DNA from: Vogesella margarita
GTDB taxonomy: Bacteria > Pseudomonadota > Gammaproteobacteria > Burkholderiales > Chromobacteriaceae
DNA: 64,000 nt
Assembly (NCBI RefSeq): GCF_028548475.1
Contig: NZ_JAQQLE010000010.1
Span: forward strand, 62,001 to 126,000
Direction of reading: 5' to 3'
In this document: in pieces, positions 25,813 through 36,692 of the stretch
Position numbering within the stretch: position 1 is the stretch's first letter
Layout of the letters: every line of letters starts with the position of its first letter
Made by a program: the position numbers and the translations under genes
The notes under the pieces: model-generated
Databases searched by the model: none
Seen by the model: only the letters and a program-made list of their open reading frames with translations
What the model was told of the DNA's origin: nothing

Positions 25813-26175
25813 TCAGTCTTCGTCGACGTCGACCGGGGAGTTCATGATGTCGGCGTCGACGGTGTCCAGCAGCGTGGAGTGCACCTCGACGTCGAACCAT
25901 TCCCAGAAGGTTTTCAGCGAGCGGTCCTGCGGCCACAGCGCCTCGTCCTCGTACCACGACGACAGTTCGATGCGGAACAGCTTGTCGTACATCTCGTCGA
26001 TGTGACCGATCGCCTCTTCCGGCTCATCGAATTCGGGCAAAAGGATCACCGTGCAGTCGGCACGCAGCGCGTCCAGCGACAATTCGATCATGTCGTTGTC
26101 CGGCACGGCATTCAGCCACGCCAGAAACGGGGCCTTGGGCTTGATAACGGCAACGGAGCGATCAACAAAGTACAT
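25813..26175 (-). CDS. Conserved-looking hypothetical acidic protein (120 aa)
   Basis: A 120-residue soluble, strongly acidic protein beginning MYFVDRSVAVIKPKAPFLAW and containing ELSSWYEDEALWPQDRSLKTFWEWFDVEVHSTLLD. RBS AAAGGAT about 8 bases upstream of ATG 26175 sets the start. It has no signal or membrane segment and no recognised family. It heads the minus-strand run with the YgfX-like gene 11 bases downstream, and faces uup across a 144-base divergent promoter region. Confidence 0.7.
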   Translation of the reverse strand: MYFVDRSVAVIKPKAPFLAWLNAVPDNDMIELSLDALRADCTVILLPEFDEPEEAIGHIDEMYDKLFRIELSSWYEDEALWPQDRSLKTFWEWFDVEVHSTLLDTVDADIMNSPVDVDED

Positions 26176-26319
26176 GGCAAATCCTTTCGCATTGACCTGC
26201 AGCGCAGGTCTTCGGTTGGCGCGCATTGTAACAGCGACCGCCCCCGAGGCGAAGGGCGATGCAGCCACATGCTACAATCCGCTCCATTGCAATAAGAAGA
26301 CAGCCTCCCGCATACCATC

Positions 26320-28236
26320 ATGGCCCTGATTACCGTAGAAAAAGCCTGCCTCGCCTTTGGTCACCACGCACTGCTCGACAAAGTGGATTTCTCGCTGGAA
26401 CCCGGCGAAGTCGTCGGCCTGATCGGCCGCAATGGCGCCGGCAAGTCGTCGCTGCTGAAGGCGATTGCCGGCAGCATCAAGCTCGACGACGGCCGCATCA
26501 ACCAGCAGGGTGACCTCAAGGTCGCCAACGTGCCGCAGGAGCCGCTGTTCAGCGAGGGCCACACCGTATTCGAGGCGGTGGCCGAGGGGCTGGGCGAGCT
26601 GCAGCAGCTGCTCACCGACTACCACCACATCACCCAGCAGCTGTCCGACCCTGCGGCCAACCATGAGCAGGTAATGGCGCGCATGACCCACATCCAGCAG
26701 GAGCTGGAAGCACGGGACGGCTGGCAGTTCGACGCGCTGATCAGCACCACGCTGTCGCACCTCGGCCTCAACCCGGACACGCTGGTCAGCGACCTGTCCG
26801 GCGGCTGGAAAAAACGCGTGGCGCTGGCGCGCGCGCTGGCCTCGCGCCCGGACGTGCTGCTGCTGGACGAACCGACCAACCACCTGGACATGAGTGCCAT
26901 CGAGTGGCTGGAAGGGCTGATGAGGAGCTTCAGCGGCAGCGTGCTCTTGATCACCCACGATCGCCGCTTCCTCGACAACGTCGCCACCCGCATCATCGAG
27001 CTGGATCGCGGCATCCTGCGCAGCTACCCCGGCAGCTTCAGCGCCTACCAGGTGCGCAAGGCGGAAGAGCTGGCGATCGAGGAAGAACAGAACCGCCTGT
27101 TCGACAAATTCCACGCCCAGGAAGAGGTGTGGATCCGCAAGGGCATCGAGGCGCGCCGCACCCGCAACGAGGGTCGCGTACGCCGCCTGGAACAGATCCG
27201 CCGCGAACGCGCCTCGCGCCGCGAGCGTGTCGGCCAGGTCAACTTCCAGCTCGACGCCGGCGAACGCTCCGGCAAGCTGGTGGCCGAGCTGGAACACGTC
27301 AGCAAGGGCTTTGACGGCAAGCAACTGATCAAGGATTTCACCACCCGCATCCTGCGCGGCGACAAGATCGGCCTGATCGGCCCCAATGGCGCCGGCAAGA
27401 CCACGCTACTGAAGCTGATCCTGGGCGAACTGGAAGCCGACAGCGGCAGCATCAAGCGCGGCACCAAGCTGGAAGTCGCCTACTTCGACCAGTTCCGCAC
27501 CCAGCTGGACGAAGAGACCAGCGTCGCCGACATCATCAGCCAGGGCAACGACTTCGTCGAAATCGGCGGTCAGCGCAAGCACGTGATGAGCTATCTGGAA
27601 GACTTCCTGTTCTCGCCGCAGCGCGCGCGCAGCCCGGTGAAGTCACTGTCCGGCGGCGAACGCAACCGCCTGCTGCTGGCGCGCCTGTTCACCCGCCCGG
27701 CCAACGTGCTGGTGCTGGACGAACCGACCAACGATCTCGACATCGACACGCTGGAATTGCTGGAAGAACTGATCGAGCAGTACAGCGGCACCGTGTTCCT
27801 GGTCAGCCACGACCGCGCCTTCCTCGACAACGTGGTGACGCAGGTGATCGCCTTCGAGGGCAATGGCAAGCTGGAAGAATATCCGGGCGGCTACCAGGAC
27901 TGGCTCGACACCAAGGCGCGCATGGCCTCGCTGAAACAGGAGGCGCCGCGCAAGGAGGCGGCGGCCAACGTCGAGGCCGCCAAGAGCGAGCGCGACCGCA
28001 GCAACCGCACACAAAAACTGAGCTTTAATGAAAAGCGCGAACTGGAACGGTTGCCGGCGGAAATCGCGGCACTGGAAGACGAGCAGGCCGGGCTGAACCA
28101 GAAGCTGCTGGACCCGAACGTGTACCGCGACGCGCCGCAGGACGCGCGCCAGTGGCAGGCGCGCATCGAGGAGATCGAACTGCTGCTGCTGGAAAAACTC
28201 GAACGCTGGGAAATCCTGGAGAGCAAACAGTCATGA
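26320..28236 (+). CDS. uup: ABC-F family ATPase Uup
   Basis: A 638-residue soluble protein with two ABC ATPase domains and no membrane segments. Walker A motifs are GRNGAGKSSLLK (about 35-46) and GPNGAGKTTLLK (about 354-365). The signatures are LSGGWKKRVALARAL and LSGGERNRLLLARLF, and the Walker B motifs LLLDEPTNHLD and LVLDEPTNDLD. A charged linker carrying the ABC-F P-site tRNA-interaction motif lies between. The C-terminal coiled coil (KRELERLPAEIAALEDEQAGL) identifies Uup rather than EttA. Uup acts on ribosomes and in genome stability (transposon excision). Its stop overlaps the start of the NlpC/P60 gene. Confidence 0.93.
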   Translation: MALITVEKACLAFGHHALLDKVDFSLEPGEVVGLIGRNGAGKSSLLKAIAGSIKLDDGRINQQGDLKVANVPQEPLFSEGHTVFEAVAEGLGELQQLLTDYHHITQQLSDPAANHEQVMARMTHIQQELEARDGWQFDALISTTLSHLGLNPDTLVSDLSGGWKKRVALARALASRPDVLLLDEPTNHLDMSAIEWLEGLMRSFSGSVLLITHDRRFLDNVATRIIELDRGILRSYPGSFSAYQVRKAEELAIEEEQNRLFDKFHAQEEVWIRKGIEARRTRNEGRVRRLEQIRRERASRRERVGQVNFQLDAGERSGKLVAELEHVSKGFDGKQLIKDFTTRILRGDKIGLIGPNGAGKTTLLKLILGELEADSGSIKRGTKLEVAYFDQFRTQLDEETSVADIISQGNDFVEIGGQRKHVMSYLEDFLFSPQRARSPVKSLSGGERNRLLLARLFTRPANVLVLDEPTNDLDIDTLELLEELIEQYSGTVFLVSHDRAFLDNVVTQVIAFEGNGKLEEYPGGYQDWLDTKARMASLKQEAPRKEAAANVEAAKSERDRSNRTQKLSFNEKRELERLPAEIAALEDEQAGLNQKLLDPNVYRDAPQDARQWQARIEEIELLLLEKLERWEILESKQS

Positions 28237-28742
28237 CCCGCCGCTGGCCTACCCTCTTGCTACTCGTCCTGCTGGCGGGCTGCGCCAGCACTCCCTCGAA
28301 AACCGTGCTCAAGCCCAAGCCGCGCCCGCCGGCGGCCAGCAACCTGTCCGCGCTCAAGGCCGACGGCGTCAACCGCGAAATCCTGCTCTACACCCTGAGC
28401 CTGCTCGACATCGACTACCAGTTCGGCGGCAGCAACCCGGAGGCCGGCCTCGACTGCAGCGGCATGGTCGCCTACATCTACCAGCACGCCGCCGGCATCC
28501 GGCTGCCGCACAATGCGGCACAGATCGCGGCGCTGGCACGGCCGATCGCCAACCACCAGCTGCAGGTCGGCGACCTGGTGTTCTTCAACACCATGAACCG
28601 GCCGTTCTCGCACATGGGGCTTTATATCGGCGACGGCAAGTTCGTGCACGCGCCGCGCAGCAACAGCGTGATCCGGGTCGACCGCCTCGACAACCGCTAC
28701 TTTGCCAGCCGCTTCGAGGGTGCGCGCACCCTGTTCGGCTAA
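28233..28742 (+). CDS. NlpC/P60-family lipoprotein peptidase
   Basis: A 169-residue lipoprotein with a peptidoglycan endopeptidase domain. The lipobox LLAGC sets the mature Cys at residue 16. The catalytic Cys is in LDCSGMVAYIY, the His in FSHMGLYIGDG and the third polar residue in KFVHAP. Such enzymes (Spr/MepS, NlpC) cut peptide cross-links to let the wall grow. The ATG overlaps the uup stop (ATGA), giving coupled translation. Confidence 0.9.
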   Translation: MTRRWPTLLLLVLLAGCASTPSKTVLKPKPRPPAASNLSALKADGVNREILLYTLSLLDIDYQFGGSNPEAGLDCSGMVAYIYQHAAGIRLPHNAAQIAALARPIANHQLQVGDLVFFNTMNRPFSHMGLYIGDGKFVHAPRSNSVIRVDRLDNRYFASRFEGARTLFG

Positions 28743-28748
28743 AACGCC

Positions 28749-29321
28749 GTGAGTAGCGCGCCCTGGCAACAGCGCTGGCGACAGTGGCAGGCGCTGCGCC
28801 CGAAACTGCACCGCGACGGCGCCTCGCTGCCGGCCGCGCTGCTGCTGGCCGGCCTGCAACGACAGCTCGACAGCGAGCAACTTCAGGTCATTTCCCTGCG
28901 GTTGCAGCCGCAGGAAAGCGTGCTGGAGCTGGATATACAACAGCCGCTGCGCGCCCGCCTGCAATTATCTTTCCACTTCGGCGAGCTCGACTGGCCCAGT
29001 CGCACCCTGCTGATCCACTACCGGCTGCAGGGCACACCGCACGACAGCGGCCTGATCCGGCGCACGCTCGGCACCCTGCTGCTGACGGCGCTGGATGCCG
29101 GCCTTGGCAGCCATCTGCTGCAAAGGTTGGCCGCAGAGCTGGCTTTCCTCGACATCCAGCCGCAACACATCGTTGTCCACCTCGACCAGCTGCCACCGTT
29201 TGCCCGCTGGCAGACACAGCCCTTCCCCGGCCAATCCCTGGCCCGCCATCTACAGCTGAAATCCGTCACCACTCCACCCGGCCACCTGCGCCTGACCCTG
29301 GGCTGGCACAGGCAAGGGTAA
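28749..29321 (+). CDS. Hypothetical protein (190 aa)
   Basis: A 190-residue Leu- and Gln-rich protein starting at GTG 28749, 6 bases after the NlpC/P60 gene. No signal peptide, membrane segment or known domain is seen. The pattern of alternating hydrophobic stretches (LELDIQQPLRARLQLSFHFGEL) suggests beta sheet, possibly lipid or envelope related given its neighbours. An exact motif copy is at 29123 (the frame reads QRLAAEL). The frame and codon use are convincing, but the function is unknown. Confidence 0.6.
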   Translation: MSSAPWQQRWRQWQALRPKLHRDGASLPAALLLAGLQRQLDSEQLQVISLRLQPQESVLELDIQQPLRARLQLSFHFGELDWPSRTLLIHYRLQGTPHDSGLIRRTLGTLLLTALDAGLGSHLLQRLAAELAFLDIQPQHIVVHLDQLPPFARWQTQPFPGQSLARHLQLKSVTTPPGHLRLTLGWHRQG

Positions 29322-29455
29322 TCCCCTATGTCATACCGCTTTGCAAGGGCAAATGACTATGCTCTTATAGCCACACACCGCTAGACGGTGGCGGCGTTGG
29401 AGAGCGCTGCAAAAAAACAAGGCCACAGAGCCTCACAACACATTAGGAGAAAACA

Positions 29456-30007
29456 GTGCAATTGCTGCTTGCCTTGTCGCGTCTTATCGACGCGATCAAC
29501 GCACGCATCGGTCAGGCTGCGTCTTGGCTTGTCCTGGTGGTCGTGCTTATCAGCGCGGGTAACGCTGTGGTGCGCAAACTGTTCAACGTCAGTTCGAACG
29601 GCTTGCTGGAAATCCAGTGGTACCTGTTTTCTGCCATCTTCCTGCTGGCAGCCGCCTACACCCTGCAAAAGAACGAACACATCCGCATCGACCTGCTGGT
29701 CGGCAAGCTGTCCGCGCGCGGTCAGGCCGTCGTCGACATTGTCGGCACCCTGCTGTTCCTGATGCCGGTCTGCTACCTGCTGATCAGCTTCGGCTGGCCG
29801 ATGTTCCTCGACGCCTGGAACAGCGGCGAGATGTCGTCCGACGCGGGCGGCCTGGTGCGCTGGCCGGTCTTCCTGCTGATCCCGGTTGGTTTTGCGCTGC
29901 TGATGGCCCAAGGCCTGTCCGAGCTGATCAAGCGCGTTGCCTTCCTGCAGGGCCTGATTCCGAATCCGGCCATCAAGTCCAACGACCCGCACAAGGAGCC
30001 AGCATGA
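29456..30007 (+). CDS. dctQ: TRAP transporter small membrane subunit DctQ
   Basis: A 183-residue four-helix membrane protein, the small subunit of a TRAP dicarboxylate-type transporter. Segments lie at about 20-40, 55-75, 92-112 and 140-160. The family features VRKLFNVSSNGLLEIQWYLFSAIFLLAAAYTLQKNEHIRIDLL are clear. It starts with GTG and AGGAG upstream. It overlaps dctM by 4 bases. The order Q-M-P differs from the commoner P-Q-M. Confidence 0.93.
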   Translation: MQLLLALSRLIDAINARIGQAASWLVLVVVLISAGNAVVRKLFNVSSNGLLEIQWYLFSAIFLLAAAYTLQKNEHIRIDLLVGKLSARGQAVVDIVGTLLFLMPVCYLLISFGWPMFLDAWNSGEMSSDAGGLVRWPVFLLIPVGFALLMAQGLSELIKRVAFLQGLIPNPAIKSNDPHKEPA

Positions 30008-31494
30008 GTCTCGACCTGATGGCCCCGATCATGTTCGTGTCGCTGATCTTCTTCCTGCTGATCGGCTACCCGGTTGCCTTTGCCCTGTCCGCCGTCGGCC
30101 TGCTGTTCAGCTGGATCGGCATCCACTTCGATCTGTTGCGCCCCGAGCTGTTGCAGGCCCTGCCCAACCAGGTCTACGACATCATGCGCAACGACACGCT
30201 GCTGGCGATCCCGTTCTTTACCTTCATGGGGCTGATCCTGGAGCGCTCCGGGCTGGCGGAAGACATGCTGGACACCATCGGCCAGCTGTTCGGCACCATG
30301 CGCGGCGGCATCGCCTACGCGGTGATCTTCGTCGGCGCGCTCTTGGCAGCCACCACCGGCGTGGTCGCCGCCTCGGTGATCTCGATGGGACTGATCTCGC
30401 TGCCCATCATGCTGCGCTACGGCTACGACACCCGAATCGCCACCGGCGTCATTGCCGCCTCCGGCACGCTGGCGCAGATCATCCCTCCGTCGCTGGTGCT
30501 GATCGTGCTGGCCGACCAGCTGGGCACCTCGGTCGGCGACATGTACGCCGGCGCCATGCTGCCCGGCCTGTTGCTGTGCGCGTTCTACACCGTGTTCATC
30601 TTCATGGTGTCGATGGTGAAACCGCAGTGGGTCCCGGCGCTGCCACCGGAGGCCCGCACCCTGCGCGGCGCGGCGCTGGGCAAGCGCGTGGTGCTGGTGA
30701 TGATTCCGCCGCTACTGCTGATCTTCCTGGTGCTGGGCACCATCTTCCTCGGCATTGCCACCCCGACCGAGGGCGGCGCCATGGGCGCGGTCGGCGCCAT
30801 CATCCTGGCGATGATGAACCGTCGTCTGGACATGTCACTGCTGAAGCAGGCAATGGACTCCACCGTCAAGCTGTCCACCTTCGTGGTGTTCATCCTGATC
30901 GGCGCCCGAGTGTTCCGCATCGCCTTCCTCGGCGTTGATGGCGACAAGTGGGTCGAGCACCTGCTCACCAGCCTGCCCGGCGGTGCCACCGGCTTCCTGA
31001 TCACCGTCAACATCATGGTGTTCTTCCTGGCCTTCTTCCTCGACTTTTTCGAGATCGCCTTCATCCTGGTGCCACTCTTGGCGCCGGTGGCACAGAGCCT
31101 GGACATCAACCTGGTGTGGTTCGGCGTCATCCTGGCGGTGAACATGCAGACCTCCTTCATGCACCCGCCGTTCGGCTTCGCGCTGTTCTACCTGCGCAGC
31201 GTGGCACCGAAGGAAGTGAAGAGCACGCAGATCTACTGGGGTGCGGTGCCCTACGTGGTGATGCAGCTGATCATGGTCGGCACCCTGATCGCCTTCCCCG
31301 GCCTGGTCACCGGTTCGCTGCACGCCGAGGTGAAGACCAACGCCGACGACGCAGCGTCGATCATGCAGCAGATGGAGACAACACCTAGCAGCGACCTGCC
31401 GCAAGGCATCGAGATCCCGGCCGGCGACGCCTCCGCCGCCGACGGCGACAGCCAGCAATCGGACGCACTGCTCAAGGAACTGACTGGCCAATAA
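30004..31494 (+). CDS. dctM: TRAP transporter large membrane subunit DctM
   Basis: A 496-residue permease of about 12 segments that uses the sodium gradient to import the substrate delivered by DctP. It contains the DctM blocks IPFFTFMGLILERSGLAEDMLDTIG, GVVAASVISMGLISLPIMLRYGYD and ATGVIAASGTLAQIIPPS. A cytoplasmic tail of about 50 polar residues is longer than usual. The ATG overlaps the dctQ stop, with GGAG upstream. DctP follows after 130 bases. Confidence 0.95.
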   Translation: MSLDLMAPIMFVSLIFFLLIGYPVAFALSAVGLLFSWIGIHFDLLRPELLQALPNQVYDIMRNDTLLAIPFFTFMGLILERSGLAEDMLDTIGQLFGTMRGGIAYAVIFVGALLAATTGVVAASVISMGLISLPIMLRYGYDTRIATGVIAASGTLAQIIPPSLVLIVLADQLGTSVGDMYAGAMLPGLLLCAFYTVFIFMVSMVKPQWVPALPPEARTLRGAALGKRVVLVMIPPLLLIFLVLGTIFLGIATPTEGGAMGAVGAIILAMMNRRLDMSLLKQAMDSTVKLSTFVVFILIGARVFRIAFLGVDGDKWVEHLLTSLPGGATGFLITVNIMVFFLAFFLDFFEIAFILVPLLAPVAQSLDINLVWFGVILAVNMQTSFMHPPFGFALFYLRSVAPKEVKSTQIYWGAVPYVVMQLIMVGTLIAFPGLVTGSLHAEVKTNADDAASIMQQMETTPSSDLPQGIEIPAGDASAADGDSQQSDALLKELTGQ

Positions 31495-31624
31495 GCAGCA
31501 AGCGAGGCATCATGCCAATGGCAACATGCCTCGCTCGCCAAACCGCAAACGCATTACCGACAACATCCTCTGGCGGCACGCATCGCCCGGGACACACAGC
31601 AAGCACAACACAAAGGAGATCACG

Positions 31625-32713
<1,089 letters not shown>

Positions 32714-32726
32714 GGCGCCAGCCACC

Positions 32727-32757
32727 GCAAAAACCGCGCGTCATGCGCGGTTTTTGC
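32727..32757 (+). terminator. Rho-independent terminator after dctP
   Basis: 13-bp perfect stem gcaaaaaccgcgc / gcgcggtttttgc with a 5-base loop and TTT tail. Confidence 0.92.
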
Positions 32758-32813
32758 TTTTTGCAGGGGCGGCCGCTAGGCTGAAATGAGGCAACCACCG
32801 GGGTAACACCATC

Positions 32814-33104
32814 ATGCGCCAAGCCATCCTGCTGTTCTGGCCGTCCTTCATCATCGCCGCGCTCGCCACCGGCCTGTTCTTCTCGATCTTCGACCCGCAG
32901 GAGCTGACCCTGCACGGCGCGCAGCTGTTTGCCGACAAGCTGTCCGCCTACTCGGTGTTTTTCCTGATTGCCTGGGGCTTTGGCGCGCTCAACACCAGCA
33001 TCGTGCTGCTGCTGGAAAAATCCGCCCGCCAGATCAACGGCTTCCAGCCACCACGGGTGGACCCCGACGCCTACCCCGACGATCCGCCGCAGCTGCGGTC
33101 GTGA
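32814..33104 (+). CDS. Small two-segment membrane protein (hypothetical)
   Basis: A 96-residue protein with two membrane segments (about 5-25 and 44-66) and a polar C-terminus rich in Pro and Asp (PPRVDPDAYPDDPPQ). No family is recognised. It lies alone between the dctP terminator and dnaE, on the same strand. There is only a weak RBS (GGGGTAACACC) before ATG 32814. Confidence 0.65.
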   Translation: MRQAILLFWPSFIIAALATGLFFSIFDPQELTLHGAQLFADKLSAYSVFFLIAWGFGALNTSIVLLLEKSARQINGFQPPRVDPDAYPDDPPQLRS

Positions 33105-33191
33105 ATCCGCCATCCCAGCTGACATAGTTCGGCGCACCCAGCACGGACAGCAGGGCATGACGCCCGTGCCCTGCCCCGCTACAATGGCGCG

Positions 33192-36100
33192 ATGAACTCA
33201 CCGCGCTTCGTCCACCTCCGCCTCCATTCCGAATTCTCCATCAGCGACGGCATCGTGCGCCTTGATGACGCGGTCAAACGCGCCGTCAAGGACGGCATGC
33301 CGGCGCTGGGCATGTCGGACCTGATGAACCTCTTCGGCATGGTCAAGTTTTACAAGTCCTGCCGCAACAAGGGCATCAAGCCCATCGTGTCCTGCGATAT
33401 CTGGCTGGAAAACGAGGACGATCGCGACAAGCCGTTCCGCCTGCTGCTGATGGTGAAAAACCGCGCCGGCTACGGCCGCCTGTCCGAGCTGCTGGCCGCC
33501 GCCTATACCGGCAACCAGTACCGAGGCCGCGCCGAGATCAAGCGCGAATGGCTGGAGCAAGGCGACAACAGCAACCTGCTGTGCCTGTCCGGCGCCCATC
33601 TGGGCGATATCGGCGTGTCGTTCAGCAACGGCAACCCCGACGAAGCCCGTGCCCGCGCTGAGTACTGGGCGCGCCTGTTCCCCGGCGGCTTCTACCTTGA
33701 AGTTCAACGCCTGGACAACCAGCAGGTCGAGAACATCGTGCAGTCCACGCTGTGGCTGGCCGGCGAAACCGGGCTGCCGGTCGTCGCCACCCATCCGATC
33801 CAGTTCATGGACCCGGACGACTTCAAGGCGCACGAGGCGCGGGTGTGCATCGCCGAGGGCTACACCCTGTCTGACAAGCGGCGGCCGAAGAGCTTTGCCG
33901 AGTGCCAGTACTTCCTGTCCACCGACGAGATGCTGGCGCGCTTTGCCGACATCCCGGAGGCGCTGGCGAACAGCGTCGAGATCGCCCGCCGCTGCAACAT
34001 CAGCGTACAGCTGGGCAAGAACTACCTGCCGGACTTCCCGACGCCGGACGGCATGACGCTGGACGACTACCTGGTACACCTGTCGCGCGAAGGGCTGGAA
34101 ACGCGGCTGGAAAAACTGTTCCCCGATCCAGAAGTCCGCGCCGTCCGGCGCCCGGAGTACGACGCCCGCCTGGAAATCGAGTGCAAGACCATCATCGACA
34201 TGGGCTTCCCCGGCTACTTCCTGATCGTGGCCGACTTCATCATCTGGGCCAAGAACAACGGCTGCCCGGTGGGGCCAGGCCGTGGCTCCGGCGCCGGTAG
34301 TCTGGTCGCCTACAGCCTCGGCATCACCGATATCGACCCGCTGGCCTACGCGCTGCTGTTCGAGCGTTTCCTGAACCCGGAACGGGTGTCGATGCCCGAC
34401 TTCGATATCGACTTCTGCCAGGACAACCGCTACCGCGTGATCGAGTACGTGCGCCAGCGCTACGGCGCCGAGGCCGTGTCGCAGATCGCCACCTTCGGCA
34501 CCATGGCCGCCAAGGCGGTGGTGCGCGACGTTGGCCGCGTGCTGGACCTGCCCTATATGTTCTGCGACGGCGTGTCCAAGCTGATCCCGGCGGCGCCGGG
34601 CAAGCAGTACTCGCTGGATGACGCGGTGGAAATGGAGCCGGTGCTGAAGCAGCGACTGGACAACGAGGAAGAGCTGCGCGAGCTGTGGGAACTGGCGAAA
34701 AAGCTGGAAGGCATGACCCGCAACATCGGCATGCACGCCGGTGGCGTGCTGATCGCGCCGGGCAAGCTGACTGACTTCTGCCCGCTGTACCAGGCGGCCG
34801 GCGATGACACCGTACCGGTGTCGATGTACGACAAGGACGACGTGGAGCAGATCGGGCTGGTGAAGTTCGACTTCCTGGGCCTGCGCAACCTGACCATCAT
34901 CGACCTGGCGGTGCGCTACATCAAGGCGCTGGACCCGAGCTTCACCACCGACATCAACCTGCTGGAATTCACCGACCCGGCCGCCTACAAGGTACTGCAG
35001 CAGGCCAACACCACCGGCGTGTTCCAGCTTGAATCGGACGGCATGAAGCGGCTGCTGGAAAAGCTGAAGCCGGACCGTTTCGAAGACATCATTGCGGTGC
35101 TGGCGCTGTACCGTCCGGGCCCGCTCGGCTCCGGCATGGTCGACGACTTCATCCTGCGCAAGGCCGGCAAGCAGGAGGTCGACTACTACCACCCCGACTT
35201 GCAAGCCTGTCTCGATCCGACCTACGGCGTGATCGTGTACCAGGAACAGGTGATGCAGATCTCGCAGATCATCGGCGGCTACACCCTGGGCGGCGCCGAC
35301 ATGCTGCGCCGCGCGATGGGCAAGAAGAAGCCGGAAGAGATGGCCGAACACCGCGGCAAGATTGCCGAGGGCGCCAAGATCAAGGGGTATGACCCCAAGC
35401 TCGCGGAAATGCTGTTCGACCTGATGGCGAAGTTCGCCGAGTACGGCTTCAACAAGTCGCACACTGCCGCCTATGCGGTGGTGTCCTACCAGACAGCCTG
35501 GCTGAAGGCGCACCACACCTCCGCCTTCATGGCCGCCACCATGTCGTCGGAACTGGACAATACCGACCAGCTGAAGATCTTTTACGACGACAGTATCGAT
35601 AGCAAGAACGGCCTCAAATTCCTGCCGCCCGACGTCAACCACAGCTTCTACCGCTTCGTGCCGGTCGACCGCAAGCACATCCGCTACGCGCTGGGCGCGG
35701 TCAAGGGCACCGGTGAATCGGCCGTCGATCATATCGTCGCGGTGCGCAATGCCAGCGGGCCGTTTACCAGCCTGTTCGACTTCTGCCAGCGCACCGACAA
35801 GAAGCTGGTGAACAAGCGGGTGATCGAGTCGCTGATCCGCGCCGGCGCCTTCGACAGCATCGACCCCAACCGTGCCCGCCTGTTCGCCAACGTTGGCCTG
35901 GCGATGACCGCCGCCGACCAGGCTGCGGCCAACGTCAACCAGGGTGGGCTGTTCGACATGTTCGACGACGACATCGCCCCGCCGGTGGAGATGGTGGACT
36001 GCAAGCCGTGGACGCCGGCGGTGCAGCTGGCGGAAGAAAAGATCGCCATTGGCTACTACCTGTCCGGCCATCCGTTCACCGCCTACGAAAAAGAGGTGCG

Positions 36101-36641
36101 TGGCTTCATCAAGACGCCGCTGAACCGCCTCAGCCCCAAGCGCGAGCCGCAGCTGCTGGCCGGCTTCGTCACCGGCATCCGCACCAAGGTCGGCAACCGC
36201 GGCAAGATGGCCTTCGTGCAGCTGGACGACGGCACCGCCAAGATCGAGGTCAGCCTGTTTGCCGAGGCGGTGGACGCCAACCGCACCCGGCTCAAGGACG
36301 ACGTGGTGCTGGTGGTGGAAGGCAAGGTCAGCGAGGACAAGTTCTCCGGCGGCCTGCGCATCATCGCCGACAACGTGTACGAGCTGGGCGAGGCGCGCAG
36401 CCGCTACGCGCGCAGCCTGGCGGTGCAGATGGACAAGCGCCACGACGTCACCACCCTGCGCAACATCCTGACGCCGTACCGCAGCGAGGACGCCGGCTGC
36501 CCGGTACGCATCAGCTACAACAACGGCCAGGCGCGCGGCGACCTGATGCTGCCGCCGGAATGGGGCGTGCGCCTCGACGACGGCCTGCTGCTGACGCTGC
36601 AGGACTGGCTGGGCGAACAGACCGTCAAGGTCCTCTGGTAA
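33192..36641 (+). CDS. dnaE: DNA polymerase III alpha subunit
   Basis: A 1149-residue replicative polymerase. The PHP domain is N-terminal (HLRLHSEFSISDG). Polymerase motifs are GPGRGSGAGSLVAYSLGITDIDP and PDFDIDF (residues 402-408, with the catalytic Asp403 and Asp405). The helix-hairpin-helix and OB-fold regions (near 1010, FVTGIRTKVGNRGKMAFVQLDDGTAKIEV) and the beta-binding part follow. The length matches DnaE1. It carries several 10-11/12 motif matches (34525, 35889, 35931). A 26-bp motif palindrome lies directly after its stop. Confidence 0.98.
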   Translation: MNSPRFVHLRLHSEFSISDGIVRLDDAVKRAVKDGMPALGMSDLMNLFGMVKFYKSCRNKGIKPIVSCDIWLENEDDRDKPFRLLLMVKNRAGYGRLSELLAAAYTGNQYRGRAEIKREWLEQGDNSNLLCLSGAHLGDIGVSFSNGNPDEARARAEYWARLFPGGFYLEVQRLDNQQVENIVQSTLWLAGETGLPVVATHPIQFMDPDDFKAHEARVCIAEGYTLSDKRRPKSFAECQYFLSTDEMLARFADIPEALANSVEIARRCNISVQLGKNYLPDFPTPDGMTLDDYLVHLSREGLETRLEKLFPDPEVRAVRRPEYDARLEIECKTIIDMGFPGYFLIVADFIIWAKNNGCPVGPGRGSGAGSLVAYSLGITDIDPLAYALLFERFLNPERVSMPDFDIDFCQDNRYRVIEYVRQRYGAEAVSQIATFGTMAAKAVVRDVGRVLDLPYMFCDGVSKLIPAAPGKQYSLDDAVEMEPVLKQRLDNEEELRELWELAKKLEGMTRNIGMHAGGVLIAPGKLTDFCPLYQAAGDDTVPVSMYDKDDVEQIGLVKFDFLGLRNLTIIDLAVRYIKALDPSFTTDINLLEFTDPAAYKVLQQANTTGVFQLESDGMKRLLEKLKPDRFEDIIAVLALYRPGPLGSGMVDDFILRKAGKQEVDYYHPDLQACLDPTYGVIVYQEQVMQISQIIGGYTLGGADMLRRAMGKKKPEEMAEHRGKIAEGAKIKGYDPKLAEMLFDLMAKFAEYGFNKSHTAAYAVVSYQTAWLKAHHTSAFMAATMSSELDNTDQLKIFYDDSIDSKNGLKFLPPDVNHSFYRFVPVDRKHIRYALGAVKGTGESAVDHIVAVRNASGPFTSLFDFCQRTDKKLVNKRVIESLIRAGAFDSIDPNRARLFANVGLAMTAADQAAANVNQGGLFDMFDDDIAPPVEMVDCKPWTPAVQLAEEKIAIGYYLSGHPFTAYEKEVRGFIKTPLNRLSPKREPQLLAGFVTGIRTKVGNRGKMAFVQLDDGTAKIEVSLFAEAVDANRTRLKDDVVLVVEGKVSEDKFSGGLRIIADNVYELGEARSRYARSLAVQMDKRHDVTTLRNILTPYRSEDAGCPVRISYNNGQARGDLMLPPEWGVRLDDGLLLTLQDWLGEQTVKVLW

Positions 36642-36648
36642 CACCGGT

Positions 36649-36674
36649 GCGTGCGGCCAACGTTGGCCGCACGC
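36649..36674. repeat. 26-bp perfect palindrome of the dispersed motif
   Basis: Each half is gcgtgcggccaac or its complement, so the motif is present on both strands (36653-36664 and 36659-36670). It lies 7 bases after the dnaE stop and 18 bases before the next start codon. Confidence 0.92.
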
Positions 36675-36692
36675 CGTCACCAAGGAGCAACC

